Made by a program: the position numbers and the translations under genes
Shown here: positions 8,558 through 16,847 of the stretch, piece by piece
Numbering within the stretch: the stretch's first letter is position 1
Layout of the letters: each line of letters begins with the position of its first letter
Assembly (NCBI GenBank): GCA_964608315.1
Contig: CAZSNF010000001.1
Coordinates: 1 to 64,000, forward strand
Direction of reading: 5' to 3'
Length of the DNA: 64,000 nucleotides
Origin: VXPQ01 sp964608315
GTDB taxonomy: Bacteria > Bacteroidota > Rhodothermia > Rhodothermales > VXPQ01
The notes under the pieces: model-generated
Database searches by the model: none
Told to the model about the DNA's origin: nothing
The model's input: only the letters and a program-made list of their open reading frames with translations

Positions 8558-8816
8558 AAGGACACTCTGATTAAATCTGCTCCGATCAGCGCTTCACGTT
8601 CGTGCGTACAGGACATTGCGCTGGCGTCGTTGAAATCAGCGGCAAACGCTGCGGATTCGGGGCATGGCGGACGTGAAGCGTCCTTCGGGAGGCTGCGAGA
8701 GGCACGCTGGCTGTGTCATTCCTCATTATGTGGGACCTGCCACACTGCTTCGTCATTCCTTGCCAGCGCGCCTCTCGCAAGCCTCTGAACTTTGCAGATT
8801 TAATCAGAGTATCCTT
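8558..8816 (+). repeat. Full-length dispersed inverted-repeat element (copy A1)
   Basis: This is the clearest intact copy, 259 bp. The left terminus AAGGACACTCTGATTAAATC and the reverse complement of the right terminus AAGGATACTCTGATTAAATC match at 22 of 23 positions over the full end. A strong internal stem pairs 8695-8711 (GCGAGAGGCACGCTGGC) with 8762-8778, enclosing the smaller hairpin GTGGGACCTGCCAC. TTA occurs just outside both ends (8556-8558 and 8816-8818), a possible target duplication. There is no coding capacity, so any movement would need a transposase in trans. The right end carries the stop codon of the convergent MFS gene. Confidence 0.9.
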
Positions 8817-10120
8817 TACGTTCCGTATTTTCGGGCGCTGGCTATCCCCCGCGCTTCGTTGACGCGCAGCAGCAGGAGACCCCCGACGAGGAAGAACGCC
8901 GCCACGGTGGCCAGTCCGGCTCGCTGGCTATCAAACAGGCTTGTTACGATGCCCAGCAGCACGGGTCCGAGAAAGGCTGTGGCCTTGCCCGAAAAGGCGA
9001 ACAGGCCATAGTACTCGTTTTCCTTTCCGTCGGGAATGAATCGGCCCATGAGCGAGCGGCTTGCGGACTGATTGGGACCGGCGCATACGCCCCCGATAAT
9101 CGCCGCGGCCCAGAACAGGCCGGCGCTGTCTGCGAATACCGCTACAATGGTTCCGAGGGTAAGCGCCGCAAGGCTTGCGAGAATGGTGGCGCGTCCGCCG
9201 ATGCGATCGTCCAGGTAGCCGAAAGCCCAGGCGCCTGCGCCTGCAGCCACATTCAGCGCAATCCCGAAGAGAAAAATATCTTCCGTGGAAAATCCGAGCG
9301 TACCTGTGGCGTAGATGCCGCCGAACGCAAAAAGCGTGATAAGGCCGTCGTTGTAAACCAGCCGGGCAAGCAGGAGCCGGAACAGGTCTTTGGCGCGCCG
9401 CACTTCGCGCAGCGTGCGGCTGAGTTCCCGTACGGAAGCGCGGAGGGCCTTGCCTGCGGCCAGCCGGTTTTCGGAACGGGATTCCTTCAGAATCAGAAAC
9501 AGGGGAATCGAAAAGACGCCGTACCAGGCGGCTACGAGCAGATTGGTGGCCTGCACATGCGCGCCTGTTTCCCGGGCAAGTCCGAAGGGGGGCGTTTCGG
9601 GAGCGACCAGCGCGAAGTAGCCGATCAGCAGGCAACACAAGCCGCCTGCGTATCCCAGCGCCCACCCGTAGCCCGATATGCGTCCGATGCGCTGCGGCGG
9701 GGCCAGTTCGGGCAGGAACGCATTATAAAACACATTCGCCAATTCGAAAGCAATGTTGCCCGCTACGAATGCGACGAGAGCGAATCGCACGTCCCCCGGC
9801 CCCGCGAAATACAAGGCTGTCGAGGCGGCGATGCATAGCAGCGTGGAGAACAGAAGAAATCGTTTGCGGAGTCCATTCTGGTCTGCAAGAAGGCCCAGCC
9901 AGGGCGACAACAGCGCTACGGCAATCTGGGACAAGGCGATGGCGCGCGACCAGAGCGCTGTGCCGGATACCGCGTTTTCGGCGATTTCGTTCGTGAAATA
10001 CGTGGCGAAAACAAATGTTACGACAAGCGTCGTAAACGCGGAATTGGCGAAGTCGTACGCGGCCCATGCGGCGACCGCGCCCCGGCGATGCTTTGGAGGA
10101 TGTTTTGCGACAGAGGTCAT
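8816..10120 (-). CDS. MFS transporter, UMF1/Atg22-like family
   Basis: This 434-residue major-facilitator protein has twelve hydrophobic segments. The N-terminal AAYDFANSAFTTLVVTFVF (residues 20-38) is the signature of the UMF1 (vacuole effluxer Atg22-like) family. The usual MFS loop motif is present after helix 2 (GLLADQNGLRKR). The substrate is not predictable; Atg22 homologues in fungi export amino acids, which is only a hint. The start codon overlaps the stop of the upstream PLP enzyme by ATGA, so the two are translationally coupled. The stop codon TAA lies in the end of repeat copy A1. Confidence 0.9.
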   Translation of the reverse strand: MTSVAKHPPKHRRGAVAAWAAYDFANSAFTTLVVTFVFATYFTNEIAENAVSGTALWSRAIALSQIAVALLSPWLGLLADQNGLRKRFLLFSTLLCIAASTALYFAGPGDVRFALVAFVAGNIAFELANVFYNAFLPELAPPQRIGRISGYGWALGYAGGLCCLLIGYFALVAPETPPFGLARETGAHVQATNLLVAAWYGVFSIPLFLILKESRSENRLAAGKALRASVRELSRTLREVRRAKDLFRLLLARLVYNDGLITLFAFGGIYATGTLGFSTEDIFLFGIALNVAAGAGAWAFGYLDDRIGGRATILASLAALTLGTIVAVFADSAGLFWAAAIIGGVCAGPNQSASRSLMGRFIPDGKENEYYGLFAFSGKATAFLGPVLLGIVTSLFDSQRAGLATVAAFFLVGGLLLLRVNEARGIASARKYGT

Positions 10121-11373
10121 GCGTCGCGCGATGAGATGCGGGATATTGCTTCGCAGAACCGGTCGATTTCCGACGCTGTGTTATAGTAATGTACGGAGGC
10201 GCGCACCATGTGGGGAAGATGGCGCTCCATGGCGTCGAGCAGCGCGTGCGAGGGCAGGGATACCGTAACGTGCATGGATTCCTCCCGGAGGCGCGCTTTG
10301 ACTTCTTCCGCCGCCGCGCGGGCCATATCGAAGGTTACGATGCCGCATTGCTCCGTTCCCGTATCCCGCAGGCGAACGCCGGGCAAGTCTCGGAGGCGAT
10401 TGCGAAGCAGGGCGGCGAGGGTCCGGATGCGGCTGCGGATGGCGTTCAGCCCGATGTCCAATGCGTAATCGACGGCGGCGCCCAGGCCCAGTTGCATGGC
10501 CATGCTGGATTCCCACATTTCGAAGGCGCGCATGTCGTTACATGGGCGGTACTCGTCGGGGGCGGTCCATGTGGCGCTGTGCAGGTCCGGCATGGGCGGC
10601 TCCAGGCGATGGCGGAAGGCGCGGCGGACATAAAGAAACCCTGTGCCGCGCGGGCCCCGCAAGAATTTTCGGCCCGTGGCGGAGAGCATGTCGCAACCGA
10701 TTCGGGTTACGTCCAGCGGCCATTGCCCGGCGGATTGGCAAGCGTCCAGCAAGTAGGGTACGCCATATTTCCGGGCGATTTGGCCGACGGCTTCGGCCGG
10801 GTAGACGGCGCCGCCGTTCGTGGGGATGTGCGTAAGAGCGATAAGCGCTACGCGTTCGTCAATGCGTTGCTCGAAGGCGTTCAGGTCGAGGTCGCCCGCC
10901 TTGTTGCAGGGCGCTATGTCTATTTCCAGGCCGTCCTTGCGGGCGCGGTGCAGAAAGGCGATGAAATTGCTGGCGTAGGAGGCGCGGGTGGTAAGAATTT
11001 TTCCGCCGGGCGGGATCGGCAGACCCTGGAAAGCCAGTCGCCATGCGCGGGTAGCGCTATCGGACAGCGCAATTTCTTCCGGGGAAGCATTCAGCAGCGC
11101 GGCAATGCTCCGGTATACCGCCGCATGTCGAGATTGCGCTTCTTCGGCGGCTTCGTATCCGCCTATGCGCGTTTCCAGTTTCAAGTGCGCTGTCGCGGCC
11201 TCGAGTACCGGCGTCGGCGCGAGCGATGCGCCGGCGTTATTGAAATGCACCACCTGTTCGCATCCAGGCGTATCCCGGCGAACGCGGGCTACGTCAATGC
11301 TCCGGTCGATATGCTGTCCGGGCGATACGGTTGCGCAAATCATGGAAACGGGAACTGTGCGGCGGCGTTGCAT
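10117..11373 (-). CDS. Class V aminotransferase-fold PLP enzyme
   Basis: This protein of up to 418 residues has the fold of cysteine desulfurase/isopenicillin-N epimerase-like enzymes. The opening VVHFNNAGASL (41-51) binds the cofactor phosphate region, Asp210 and Gln213 (LLDACQSAG) contact the PLP ring, and Lys236 in GRKFLRGPRG is the Schiff-base lysine. A mobile-loop Cys of SufS/IscS type is not evident, so it is probably an epimerase, lyase or aminotransferase and not a desulfurase. The N-terminus is uncertain: an internal ATG at 11343 (MICATV) is equally plausible. It is coupled (4-base overlap) to the MFS transporter, which might export its product. Confidence 0.85.
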   Translation of the reverse strand: MQRRRTVPVSMICATVSPGQHIDRSIDVARVRRDTPGCEQVVHFNNAGASLAPTPVLEAATAHLKLETRIGGYEAAEEAQSRHAAVYRSIAALLNASPEEIALSDSATRAWRLAFQGLPIPPGGKILTTRASYASNFIAFLHRARKDGLEIDIAPCNKAGDLDLNAFEQRIDERVALIALTHIPTNGGAVYPAEAVGQIARKYGVPYLLDACQSAGQWPLDVTRIGCDMLSATGRKFLRGPRGTGFLYVRRAFRHRLEPPMPDLHSATWTAPDEYRPCNDMRAFEMWESSMAMQLGLGAAVDYALDIGLNAIRSRIRTLAALLRNRLRDLPGVRLRDTGTEQCGIVTFDMARAAAEEVKARLREESMHVTVSLPSHALLDAMERHLPHMVRASVHYYNTASEIDRFCEAISRISSRDA

Positions 11374-11377
11374 GGCG

Positions 11378-11413
11378 AGGATACGCCGATCAGGGTGTCC
11401 TTAAGTCCGCAAA
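11378..11413 (+). repeat. Doublet of dispersed-repeat ends
   Basis: AGGATACGCCGATCAG is followed by GTGTCCTTAAGTCCGCAAAT: a degenerate left end joined to a variant in which CCTT is directly followed by AAGTCCGCAAAT. The same CCTAAGTCCGCAAAT variant begins the copy at 60,978. Confidence 0.65.
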
Positions 11414-11511
11414 TATACATCTGCTTCCTTCAAGGTTCCTGCGCTGCGGCGCGTACGGCGTCCTGCGTCGATTCGGAAGCGGGGCGGAGCAGATGGCCTG
11501 TACGCCCCATC

Positions 11512-11584
11512 CCCCTCGTAGCTCAGGGGATAGAGCGCCGGTTTCCTAAACCGTTGGTCGGAGGTTCGAATCCTCCCGAGGGGG
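11512..11584 (+). tRNA. tRNA-Arg(CCU)
   Basis: A 73-nt cloverleaf: acceptor CCCCTCG pairs with CGAGGGG, the D arm is GCTC/GAGC, and the T arm is GGAGG/CCTCC with loop TTCGAAT. The anticodon loop is TTCCTAA, giving anticodon CCU. The outermost anticodon-stem pair is a C/U mismatch. No CCA is encoded; the sequence after the discriminator G continues CTTTG. A solo repeat end follows 6 nt later. Confidence 0.95.
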
Positions 11585-11590
11585 CTTTGA

Positions 11591-11682
11591 GATATTCTGA
11601 GCTTTGCGGACTTGATCAGCGTATCCTTTTTTCTTCGCATGGATTGCCCGGACGGCACTTCCGTTATTGATCATAGTATCCT
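11591..11682 (+). repeat. Two solo dispersed-repeat ends after tRNA-Arg
   Basis: GCTTTGCGGACTTGATCAGC plus GTATCCTT (11591-11628) is a standard right end of the GCGGACTTG subtype. A shorter remnant, TTGATCATAGTATCCT, lies at 11667-11682. The 38 bases between them show no other structure. Confidence 0.8.
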
Positions 11683-11811
11683 GTACTTACGGGGCGTCCT
11701 TGCGAGGCAGGAGGCGACGATGCGCTCCATGCGCCAGGGCGCAACGCAACCGTAACGCTCGTTCCATTTTTTTCGCTCCGCCTTATGCTTCTCTTTCGGT
11801 TTTCCATATCA

Positions 11812-11890
11812 AAATGTTTACACATTGTTAACATATTCCGTTATTTTTTGCAACTTTCCGTGCAAATTTTACGTATACTTCAAGGGCCTG
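11812..11890 (+). promoter_or_regulatory. AT-rich putative promoter region
   Basis: An abruptly AT-rich stretch in an otherwise G+C-rich gap contains TTGCAA (11847-11852) and TATACTT (11873-11879) with spacing of about 20, loosely compatible with a Bacteroidota-type promoter driving the small CxxC protein. The rest of the gap 11683-11972 shows no gene. Confidence 0.3.
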
Positions 11891-11972
11891 TGTTGTCGTA
11901 TAGCCTGCGGAGAGGCGCTGCGGGCTTGGCGCAAGCGGTTTGCGCAGGGAGGGCGCGCCTTCAAAACAGCCA

Positions 11973-12368
11973 ATGATTCGATCCATGGAGAAACTGCAAT
12001 GCAAGGCGTGCGGAAGCATCAGCATGGTGCCGATGGATGTCCTCTCGGACGATGAAGAAGCCGAATCGACTGCTCCGGAACAAGGGGAGCATTCGGAAAC
12101 CCGTTTTTATACCTGTCATGTATGCGGGGACAACTGGCTATCGGTCCGGGAGAGCTACATGGGCGATCATACGGTTACGTTCGTGCACCAGATGGGCATG
12201 ACCCCTGAATTGAAGCGCATAGCGCATATCGAGCCCCCTCAGGCGTCGCAGAGTCCAAGCATCGATCATTGGGAATATTATCTCGACGACGAGGAAATTT
12301 CGCCCGAGGCGTGGCATGATCAGCTCGTAACAAGGCGCCGGGTGCTCAAATCTATCTGCTCGAATTGA
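11973..12368 (+). CDS. Small two-CxxC zinc-ribbon-like protein
   Basis: A 131-residue protein with two CxxC knuckles, Cys10/Cys13 (CKACGS) and Cys48/Cys51 (CHVCGDNW), separated by an acidic loop, followed by a helical acidic C-terminal half. The pattern resembles a single zinc ribbon split by an insertion, as in many small DNA- or protein-binding factors, but I do not recognise the family. The start may be 11973 or 11985; both place the first knuckle near the N-terminus, and the sequence upstream of 11973 is basic and unlikely to be translated. Its last codon is only a few bases from the convergent HhH/barrel gene, whose 3' end overlaps it (12352-12368). Confidence 0.75.
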   Translation: MIRSMEKLQCKACGSISMVPMDVLSDDEEAESTAPEQGEHSETRFYTCHVCGDNWLSVRESYMGDHTVTFVHQMGMTPELKRIAHIEPPQASQSPSIDHWEYYLDDEEISPEAWHDQLVTRRRVLKSICSN

Positions 12369-14322
12369 CCTCCCCGAATCGCCATTGCACGAGGATTTTC
12401 GTTTCCCGGATGCGGTTTCCCGGGGTTTCGTCGCGCCCTGAACCCGTGGAACGCACATCCTCGTAGCGCGTCACGCCCAGTTTGCATTGCAGCATGACGC
12501 GCCGTGAGAGTTGTATTCGCGATAGCGCGTACCAGCGCTGGCCGCGTCCATTGAAAGATGGAACGCCGAATCCGTACAGTACGTCGTTTTCGAACATGTA
12601 CACCCGGGCCGAGGCGTCTGTCGCGTCGAAGACGGCGTACCGTAGATCCATCTGCACGAATCGCCAGGGTTTCCATCGAAAATCCTGGTACAGCAGGACG
12701 CCCTCGCCTTTTTCTTCCGTTGCTTCCGCTTCGGCGCGGACGATTTCAAGGCGGGTTCTGGAGCGGAGGGCGGCGCTGTGTCGGTATTCAACCTGTATTC
12801 GCAGGGATTGCCGCCGTTCCCGGGCGGGGCAGGGGAGCAACAAGCGTCCGTCCCGGCATTGGCCTGCCGCGTCGAATGTTTGCGTCCGGGCCCGCACATG
12901 CAAGGTCAGCCAGCGCCAGCGGCGGTATTCGACGATACCTGCGACGAGCCGGCTGCGGCCATGGGGCAACGGGTCCAGCGGTCGTTTTCGCTCCCGGACT
13001 TGCAGGACGGTGGTCCAGGAAGGGAGGGGGCGGAAGCGGGTTTCGGCCAGCCATTCGGCGTAGTCGTAGCTCTCTCCGCGAGAATTTACGCCGATGCGGG
13101 TGTGCGGTTGCAACTTCTGTATGCCTGTTTCCCGGGTACGGCGCGTTCGGATATGCACGGAAGCATTTTCTATCGGGTTCAGCGAGACGGTGACGGACCA
13201 GCGACCTTGTTTCGGGACCCATTCGAACGAGCCTTCCCAGCGGGATCGGGCCCAGCCGCCGAATACCGACAGGGCATGCATCTTCCGGGAAGCGTCCAGT
13301 TTCTGCAACGTATGGACGGACAAGGCTCCGCCGTATACGGAACCCCGGCGGACAACGGCGACGCCGCCCGCCACGCGTTCGCGCGCTTGTCTTCGGCGTT
13401 CGCGCTCGGTTTGCGTACGGTGATAGCCGGTGTAGATGGGGTGCCATGCGTTCAGGGAGGTATCCGCACGGGCGTCCAGCAAACCCTGCGAGACAAAACC
13501 GGTTAGCGATACGCCGTACAGCGGTCTGGACTGGATGGCCGCGCCGCTGAAGTAGGAATATTCCCGCGAGGAAGCATGGGGCTTCAGGATGCGGTCCGGG
13601 GAGGCTGCGCGCAACGAAGAAAGCCCCGCCGCGCCTTGTCCCGCCACAAGGCCTTCGCCCGCTTGCACGGTATATTTCCCTGCAACGATGCGCTCAAAGG
13701 GGCCGCGCTGGTCCAGGCTCAGATAAAAAGAAGCGAAATCGGCTCCGAACTGCCGTGCTCCGGGACGCCATCGAATGGGTTCTCCGGCGTCCTTGTCGAG
13801 CGTAACGCCAGCGGCTATATGTTCACCGAGACGTATTCCGATGCGCCATTGCAGGGCGTCGGGAGAGCCGAGGTAACCGGAAGAGGAGGTTTCCCGATAA
13901 CCTTTTCCAAGGTCCAGCCGACGTTGCCAGCGCTGGACGATATTCATGCGGATGCGCGCGCGCGTTCGGGATTCGGGGCGTCCGAACGCAACGAAAGGAA
14001 GCAATATAGCCACGGTGCGTTCGTCCAGTCCGGCGCGCAACAGGGATTCCGGTCCGTCCAGGTCGCCTCCGCCAGCGCGCCATGCCAGAAGGCGTTGCAC
14101 GGTTCTTTCCGACATGCCGGGAATGGATCGCAACGCTTCCGCCGAAGCGGTTTCCAGCCGGACTTTCTGATGCGCGGCCTGTTCGAGCGTTTCCTGTAAC
14201 GAAGCGGAATCTTCCAGGTCGTTTTCCAGCATATCCAGCGCGGTTTCGATGACCGCAGCGGTTTCGGTCGTATCCGCAGGCGGACTGGCCGTCTGCATCA
14301 GAAAAGCGAGGAGGAGGGCCAT
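12352..14322 (-). CDS. Secreted helix-hairpin-helix protein with C-terminal β-barrel
   Basis: A 656-residue protein. After a short N-terminal hydrophobic segment (MALLLAFLMQ) and an acidic linker come two tandem ComEA-like helix-hairpin-helix units, at about 56-82 (LRSIPGMSERTVQRLLAWR) and 86-111 (GLDERTVAILLPFV). The remaining roughly 540 residues consist of alternating strands and Arg/aromatic-rich turns, as expected of a large outer-membrane barrel. HhH units bind DNA backbone non-specifically, so a role in DNA binding or uptake at the envelope is possible, but that is inference. The gene begins 9 nt after the PorV-like gene and its 3' end overlaps the convergent CxxC protein by 17 nt. Confidence 0.75.
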   Translation of the reverse strand: MALLLAFLMQTASPPADTTETAAVIETALDMLENDLEDSASLQETLEQAAHQKVRLETASAEALRSIPGMSERTVQRLLAWRAGGGDLDGPESLLRAGLDERTVAILLPFVAFGRPESRTRARIRMNIVQRWQRRLDLGKGYRETSSSGYLGSPDALQWRIGIRLGEHIAAGVTLDKDAGEPIRWRPGARQFGADFASFYLSLDQRGPFERIVAGKYTVQAGEGLVAGQGAAGLSSLRAASPDRILKPHASSREYSYFSGAAIQSRPLYGVSLTGFVSQGLLDARADTSLNAWHPIYTGYHRTQTERERRRQARERVAGGVAVVRRGSVYGGALSVHTLQKLDASRKMHALSVFGGWARSRWEGSFEWVPKQGRWSVTVSLNPIENASVHIRTRRTRETGIQKLQPHTRIGVNSRGESYDYAEWLAETRFRPLPSWTTVLQVRERKRPLDPLPHGRSRLVAGIVEYRRWRWLTLHVRARTQTFDAAGQCRDGRLLLPCPARERRQSLRIQVEYRHSAALRSRTRLEIVRAEAEATEEKGEGVLLYQDFRWKPWRFVQMDLRYAVFDATDASARVYMFENDVLYGFGVPSFNGRGQRWYALSRIQLSRRVMLQCKLGVTRYEDVRSTGSGRDETPGNRIRETKILVQWRFGEVNSSR

Positions 14323-14331
14323 TCTTGCGTT

Positions 14332-15246
14332 TTACCATGAATAATGCAGGGACATGTAAGGAGTCCATCCCAGCATGTAGTGTTTTTGCACGGCGAAATC
14401 GGCGCGCAGGGAGGCGACGCGCAGCCCTATTCCGCCGCTGGTTCGCCTGGGTCCGGATGCAAATCCTCCTCGTGCGACAAGGGCGTCGACCATTCGAATT
14501 TCAATGCCCGCCGAGGCGGAAAGCGGCGAGCGTATTTCTTTGGCTACGTCCGCAATGACGACCAGAGCCTCCGAAGGACTCCACAAGGCGCCTGCGGCAA
14601 GGCGGCGGGACAGGTCGGAACGCAGGGGACCGGCGAAAGAAGCGAGGCGGAAGGCGACGGCGCCCAGCGAAACGAACGGCGTAACCGGAAACAGAACGCC
14701 TGCTGTCAGACTCAGGGCGCCGGGTTGCCCGTAATGCGCTATGTACGCCTGATTCCATTCGGCCCGCAGGCCCGCATAGACGTTTCGGTGCGATCCGAAA
14801 CCGATGCGACGCGCATACCCGCCTGTCGCCGTTATATGCCGGTACAGGTCGAAACCGAAAGCCGAAACGCTTCCGCCGACGGCGCTTCGGCGGACGGGCG
14901 CGACGAACCGCACGCCGACCAGCCGGAGTTCGGACAAGCCGTACAATTGCGCGCCGTGCAACGAAGCGATGCGGGTATTCGCTTGCGCCCAGGTTGCAGG
15001 ATTGCCTTGCCCCGCCGCATCGTCCGGCAATGCCGCGGACGCTCCGCCGAGCGCGGCGCTGCGCGCGCCGTACAAAACGGGCTGTCCCAGAACGCAGGGC
15101 GGCGCATGCATTGCGAACGAGGCGGCAAGGAAAACAAGAAGGATGCTGCGCAGACCCGGAGGCGGACCTGTGCGGCGAAGCGAAGTAGCGAATACGCTGA
15201 TCAGAACCGCTTCGCTCAGCGCGTCGCGTTCGCATATCAAGGACAT
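14332..15246 (-). CDS. PorV-like outer-membrane barrel; N-terminus from repeat DNA
   Basis: A protein of up to 304 residues. The signature RSAALGGASAALPDDAAG followed by GNPATW (residues 62-86) is the strand-turn typical of PorV/PorQ and related FadL-like barrels linked to type IX secretion. A hydrophobic signal core (RSILLVFLAASFAMHAPP) precedes it. No ATG or GTG lies between the signal core and the repeat element that begins at 15191; the nearest in-frame ATG upstream of the core is 15246, inside the element. Residues 1-18 would therefore be repeat-encoded, or initiation uses a CTG/TTG nearer the signal, or the native start was lost. It is co-directional with the HhH/barrel gene (9-nt gap). 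Confidence 0.65.
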   Translation of the reverse strand: MSLICERDALSEAVLISVFATSLRRTGPPPGLRSILLVFLAASFAMHAPPCVLGQPVLYGARSAALGGASAALPDDAAGQGNPATWAQANTRIASLHGAQLYGLSELRLVGVRFVAPVRRSAVGGSVSAFGFDLYRHITATGGYARRIGFGSHRNVYAGLRAEWNQAYIAHYGQPGALSLTAGVLFPVTPFVSLGAVAFRLASFAGPLRSDLSRRLAAGALWSPSEALVVIADVAKEIRSPLSASAGIEIRMVDALVARGGFASGPRRTSGGIGLRVASLRADFAVQKHYMLGWTPYMSLHYSW

Positions 15247-15420
15247 GGCGTTTGCATCGTTGAAGTCAGTCGAAAACACCGTAGATTCGGTGCATTGCAT
15301 ACGCAACGCGCCTTTCGGGAGGCTGCGAGGAGCGCGCTGGCTGTGTCATTCCTCGTTACATGGGGCCCGCTGCCATGCTGCTTCGTCATTCCTTGCCAGC
15401 CCGCTCCTCGCGGCCTCTGA
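15191..15420 (+). repeat. Dispersed element copy A3, right end replaced by copy B2
   Basis: Same orientation as copy A1. The left end is degenerate (AATACGCTGATCAG), and the CAGCGCGTCGCG… subterminal region and internal stem are present (GCGAGGAGCGCGCTGGC against GCCAGCCCGCTCCTCGC). At GCCTCTGA the normal right end is interrupted and continues as the left end of copy B2. The first 56 bases overlap the apparent N-terminal codons of the PorV-like gene. Confidence 0.85.
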
Positions 15421-15615
15421 TCAAGTCCGCAAATCTCAGGGGGAGCGGTCTTTGGTGCGCCTTTGAGCGAATACATAAGGGTGCGCAGGCCATGGGCTGG
15501 CGGGATATTTCGGGGCCCGATGTTTCGCTCAAAGGCGCACCAAAGACCCGTTTTGTCCTGCGCCAGAGCGCCTCTCGCAAGCCTCTGAGCTTTGCGGACT
15601 TAATCAGAGTATCCT
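15413..15615 (+). repeat. Dispersed element with palindromic core (copy B2)
   Basis: The left end is CTCTGATCAAGTCCGCAAAT. Arms 15447-15476 and 15520-15548 (GCGCCTTTGAGCGAATACAT versus ATGTTTCGCTCAAAGGCGC) surround a 43-nt centre that is the reverse complement of the centre in copy B1, at roughly 70% identity. The right end GAGCTTTGCGGACTTAATCA plus GAGTATCCT is standard. Confidence 0.85.
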
Positions 15616-15730
15616 GGCGGGATACACGGCTTTTTCAGATTAATAGACACATGGCGGCGGCATATATGACCTGTTGCCGTAAAAAAATTTTCGGCGGGTT
15701 TCCCGGGCCGCCGCCGGAAACCGGAACGCC

Positions 15731-15747
15731 CGATTCAGCGTATCCTG
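15731..15747 (+). repeat. Solo dispersed-repeat end
   Basis: CGATTCAGCGTATCCTG, a degenerate right end just upstream of the PorD gene. The DNA between 15616 and 15730 shows no gene and no further repeat. Confidence 0.6.
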
Positions 15748-15832
15748 AAGCATGTCGCACACTCAGGAAATTCCTTGCCTCCCGATGCGGAGCGCTGTCT
15801 TAAGGCAGTTCGTCGCCCGGCTTTGCGCATCA

Positions 15833-16720
15833 ATGCGCGGGTTGCTTCTTTTTGCGCTTTTTTGCGTTCCGTCGCCGAGCGCCGCGCAGGAATTCAACTG
15901 CTCAATTACTGTCAATTACAGTACGCTGACCGGCTCCGATTTCGGGTTTCTCGACGATCTGGAATTACACATCGAAGAATATCTGAATGATCGTTCCTGG
16001 ACAGAGGATACGTTCCGGGAGGACGAACGCATTGACTGTACGATGGAGTTGACCGTGCTGGAGGCGGTCACATTAACCACGTTCAATGCGCGGCTGGTGG
16101 TGGCGATCCGCCGCCCGATTTACAATACCATGCAGCACAGCACGGTCGTGCGGTTTAGCGACGAGTCCTGGCAGTTTCAGTATGCGCAGGGCCAGCCTCT
16201 CGTATTCAATCTCGAGCAATACGATGCGCTCGCTTCGGTGATTGATTTTTATGCGTATATGATGCTGGGGTACGACTACGATACGTTCAGCGAATTCGGC
16301 GGATCGCCGCATTTCGAAACAGCGCGGCGGATTGCGGAGCGGGCGCAGTCCTCGTCGCATCCGGGCTGGGCGGCGCTTGGCAACACCCTGAACCCCGGAC
16401 GCACCGAGTTCATAGGGCAGGTGCTGGACCCGCGCATGCGTCCCTTGCGGAAGGCGTATTTCGACTACCATTTCGGCGGACTCGACCGTTTTCTTGCGAA
16501 TCCCGATGTGGCGCGAAACGCCATGCTTCAGGTGCTGGCCGACCTTGACGCATTATACGAGGACGTATCCCGGCAGCATGTCCTCGATTTGTTCTTTTTG
16601 GCGAAATACACCGAGCTGGCTGCCGTATTCGAGGGGTGGCAGGAAAGCAATCAGGCGTACGATTACCTTACGCTGCTGGACCCGTCGCATACGTCGGTAT
16701 ATGAATCGCTCCTTGAGTAA
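15833..16720 (+). CDS. porD: PorD-like protein (DUF4835), type IX secretion
   Basis: A 295-residue exported protein matching the DUF4835/PorD family, a component associated with the Bacteroidota type IX secretion system. It has a signal peptide (MRGLLLFALFCVPSPSAAQ) and the family pattern: the SITVNYSTLTGSDFGFLDDL region, then PIYNTMQHSTVVRFSDESW, the FYAYMMLGYDYDTFSEFGG segment, and the C-terminal DLFFLAKYTEL and LTLLDPSHTSVYE. In-frame ATGs at 15752 and 15785 would extend the N-terminus; 15833 is chosen for the compact signal peptide. It lies close to a PorV-like gene, separated by repeat elements. Confidence 0.85.
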   Translation: MRGLLLFALFCVPSPSAAQEFNCSITVNYSTLTGSDFGFLDDLELHIEEYLNDRSWTEDTFREDERIDCTMELTVLEAVTLTTFNARLVVAIRRPIYNTMQHSTVVRFSDESWQFQYAQGQPLVFNLEQYDALASVIDFYAYMMLGYDYDTFSEFGGSPHFETARRIAERAQSSSHPGWAALGNTLNPGRTEFIGQVLDPRMRPLRKAYFDYHFGGLDRFLANPDVARNAMLQVLADLDALYEDVSRQHVLDLFFLAKYTELAAVFEGWQESNQAYDYLTLLDPSHTSVYESLLE

Positions 16721-16763
16721 GGGGCGCCCTGAAAGGTTGGCGCATGCCTTGAAATTTATTGCG

Positions 16764-16847
16764 TGCGAAAGGGGGGACTCGAACCCCCAAGGGTGTTACC
16801 CCACCAGATCCTAAGTCTGGCGCGTCTGCCAATTCCGCCACTTTCGC
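16764..16847 (-). tRNA. tRNA-Leu(UAG)
   Basis: An 84-nt class II tRNA read on the minus strand: acceptor GCGAAAG pairs with CTTTCGC, anticodon stem CCAGA/TCTGG encloses loop CTTAGGA (anticodon UAG), there is a long variable arm TGGGGTAACACCCT, and the T arm is GGGGG/CCCCC with loop TTCGAGT. The discriminator is A; CCA is not encoded. Confidence 0.96.
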
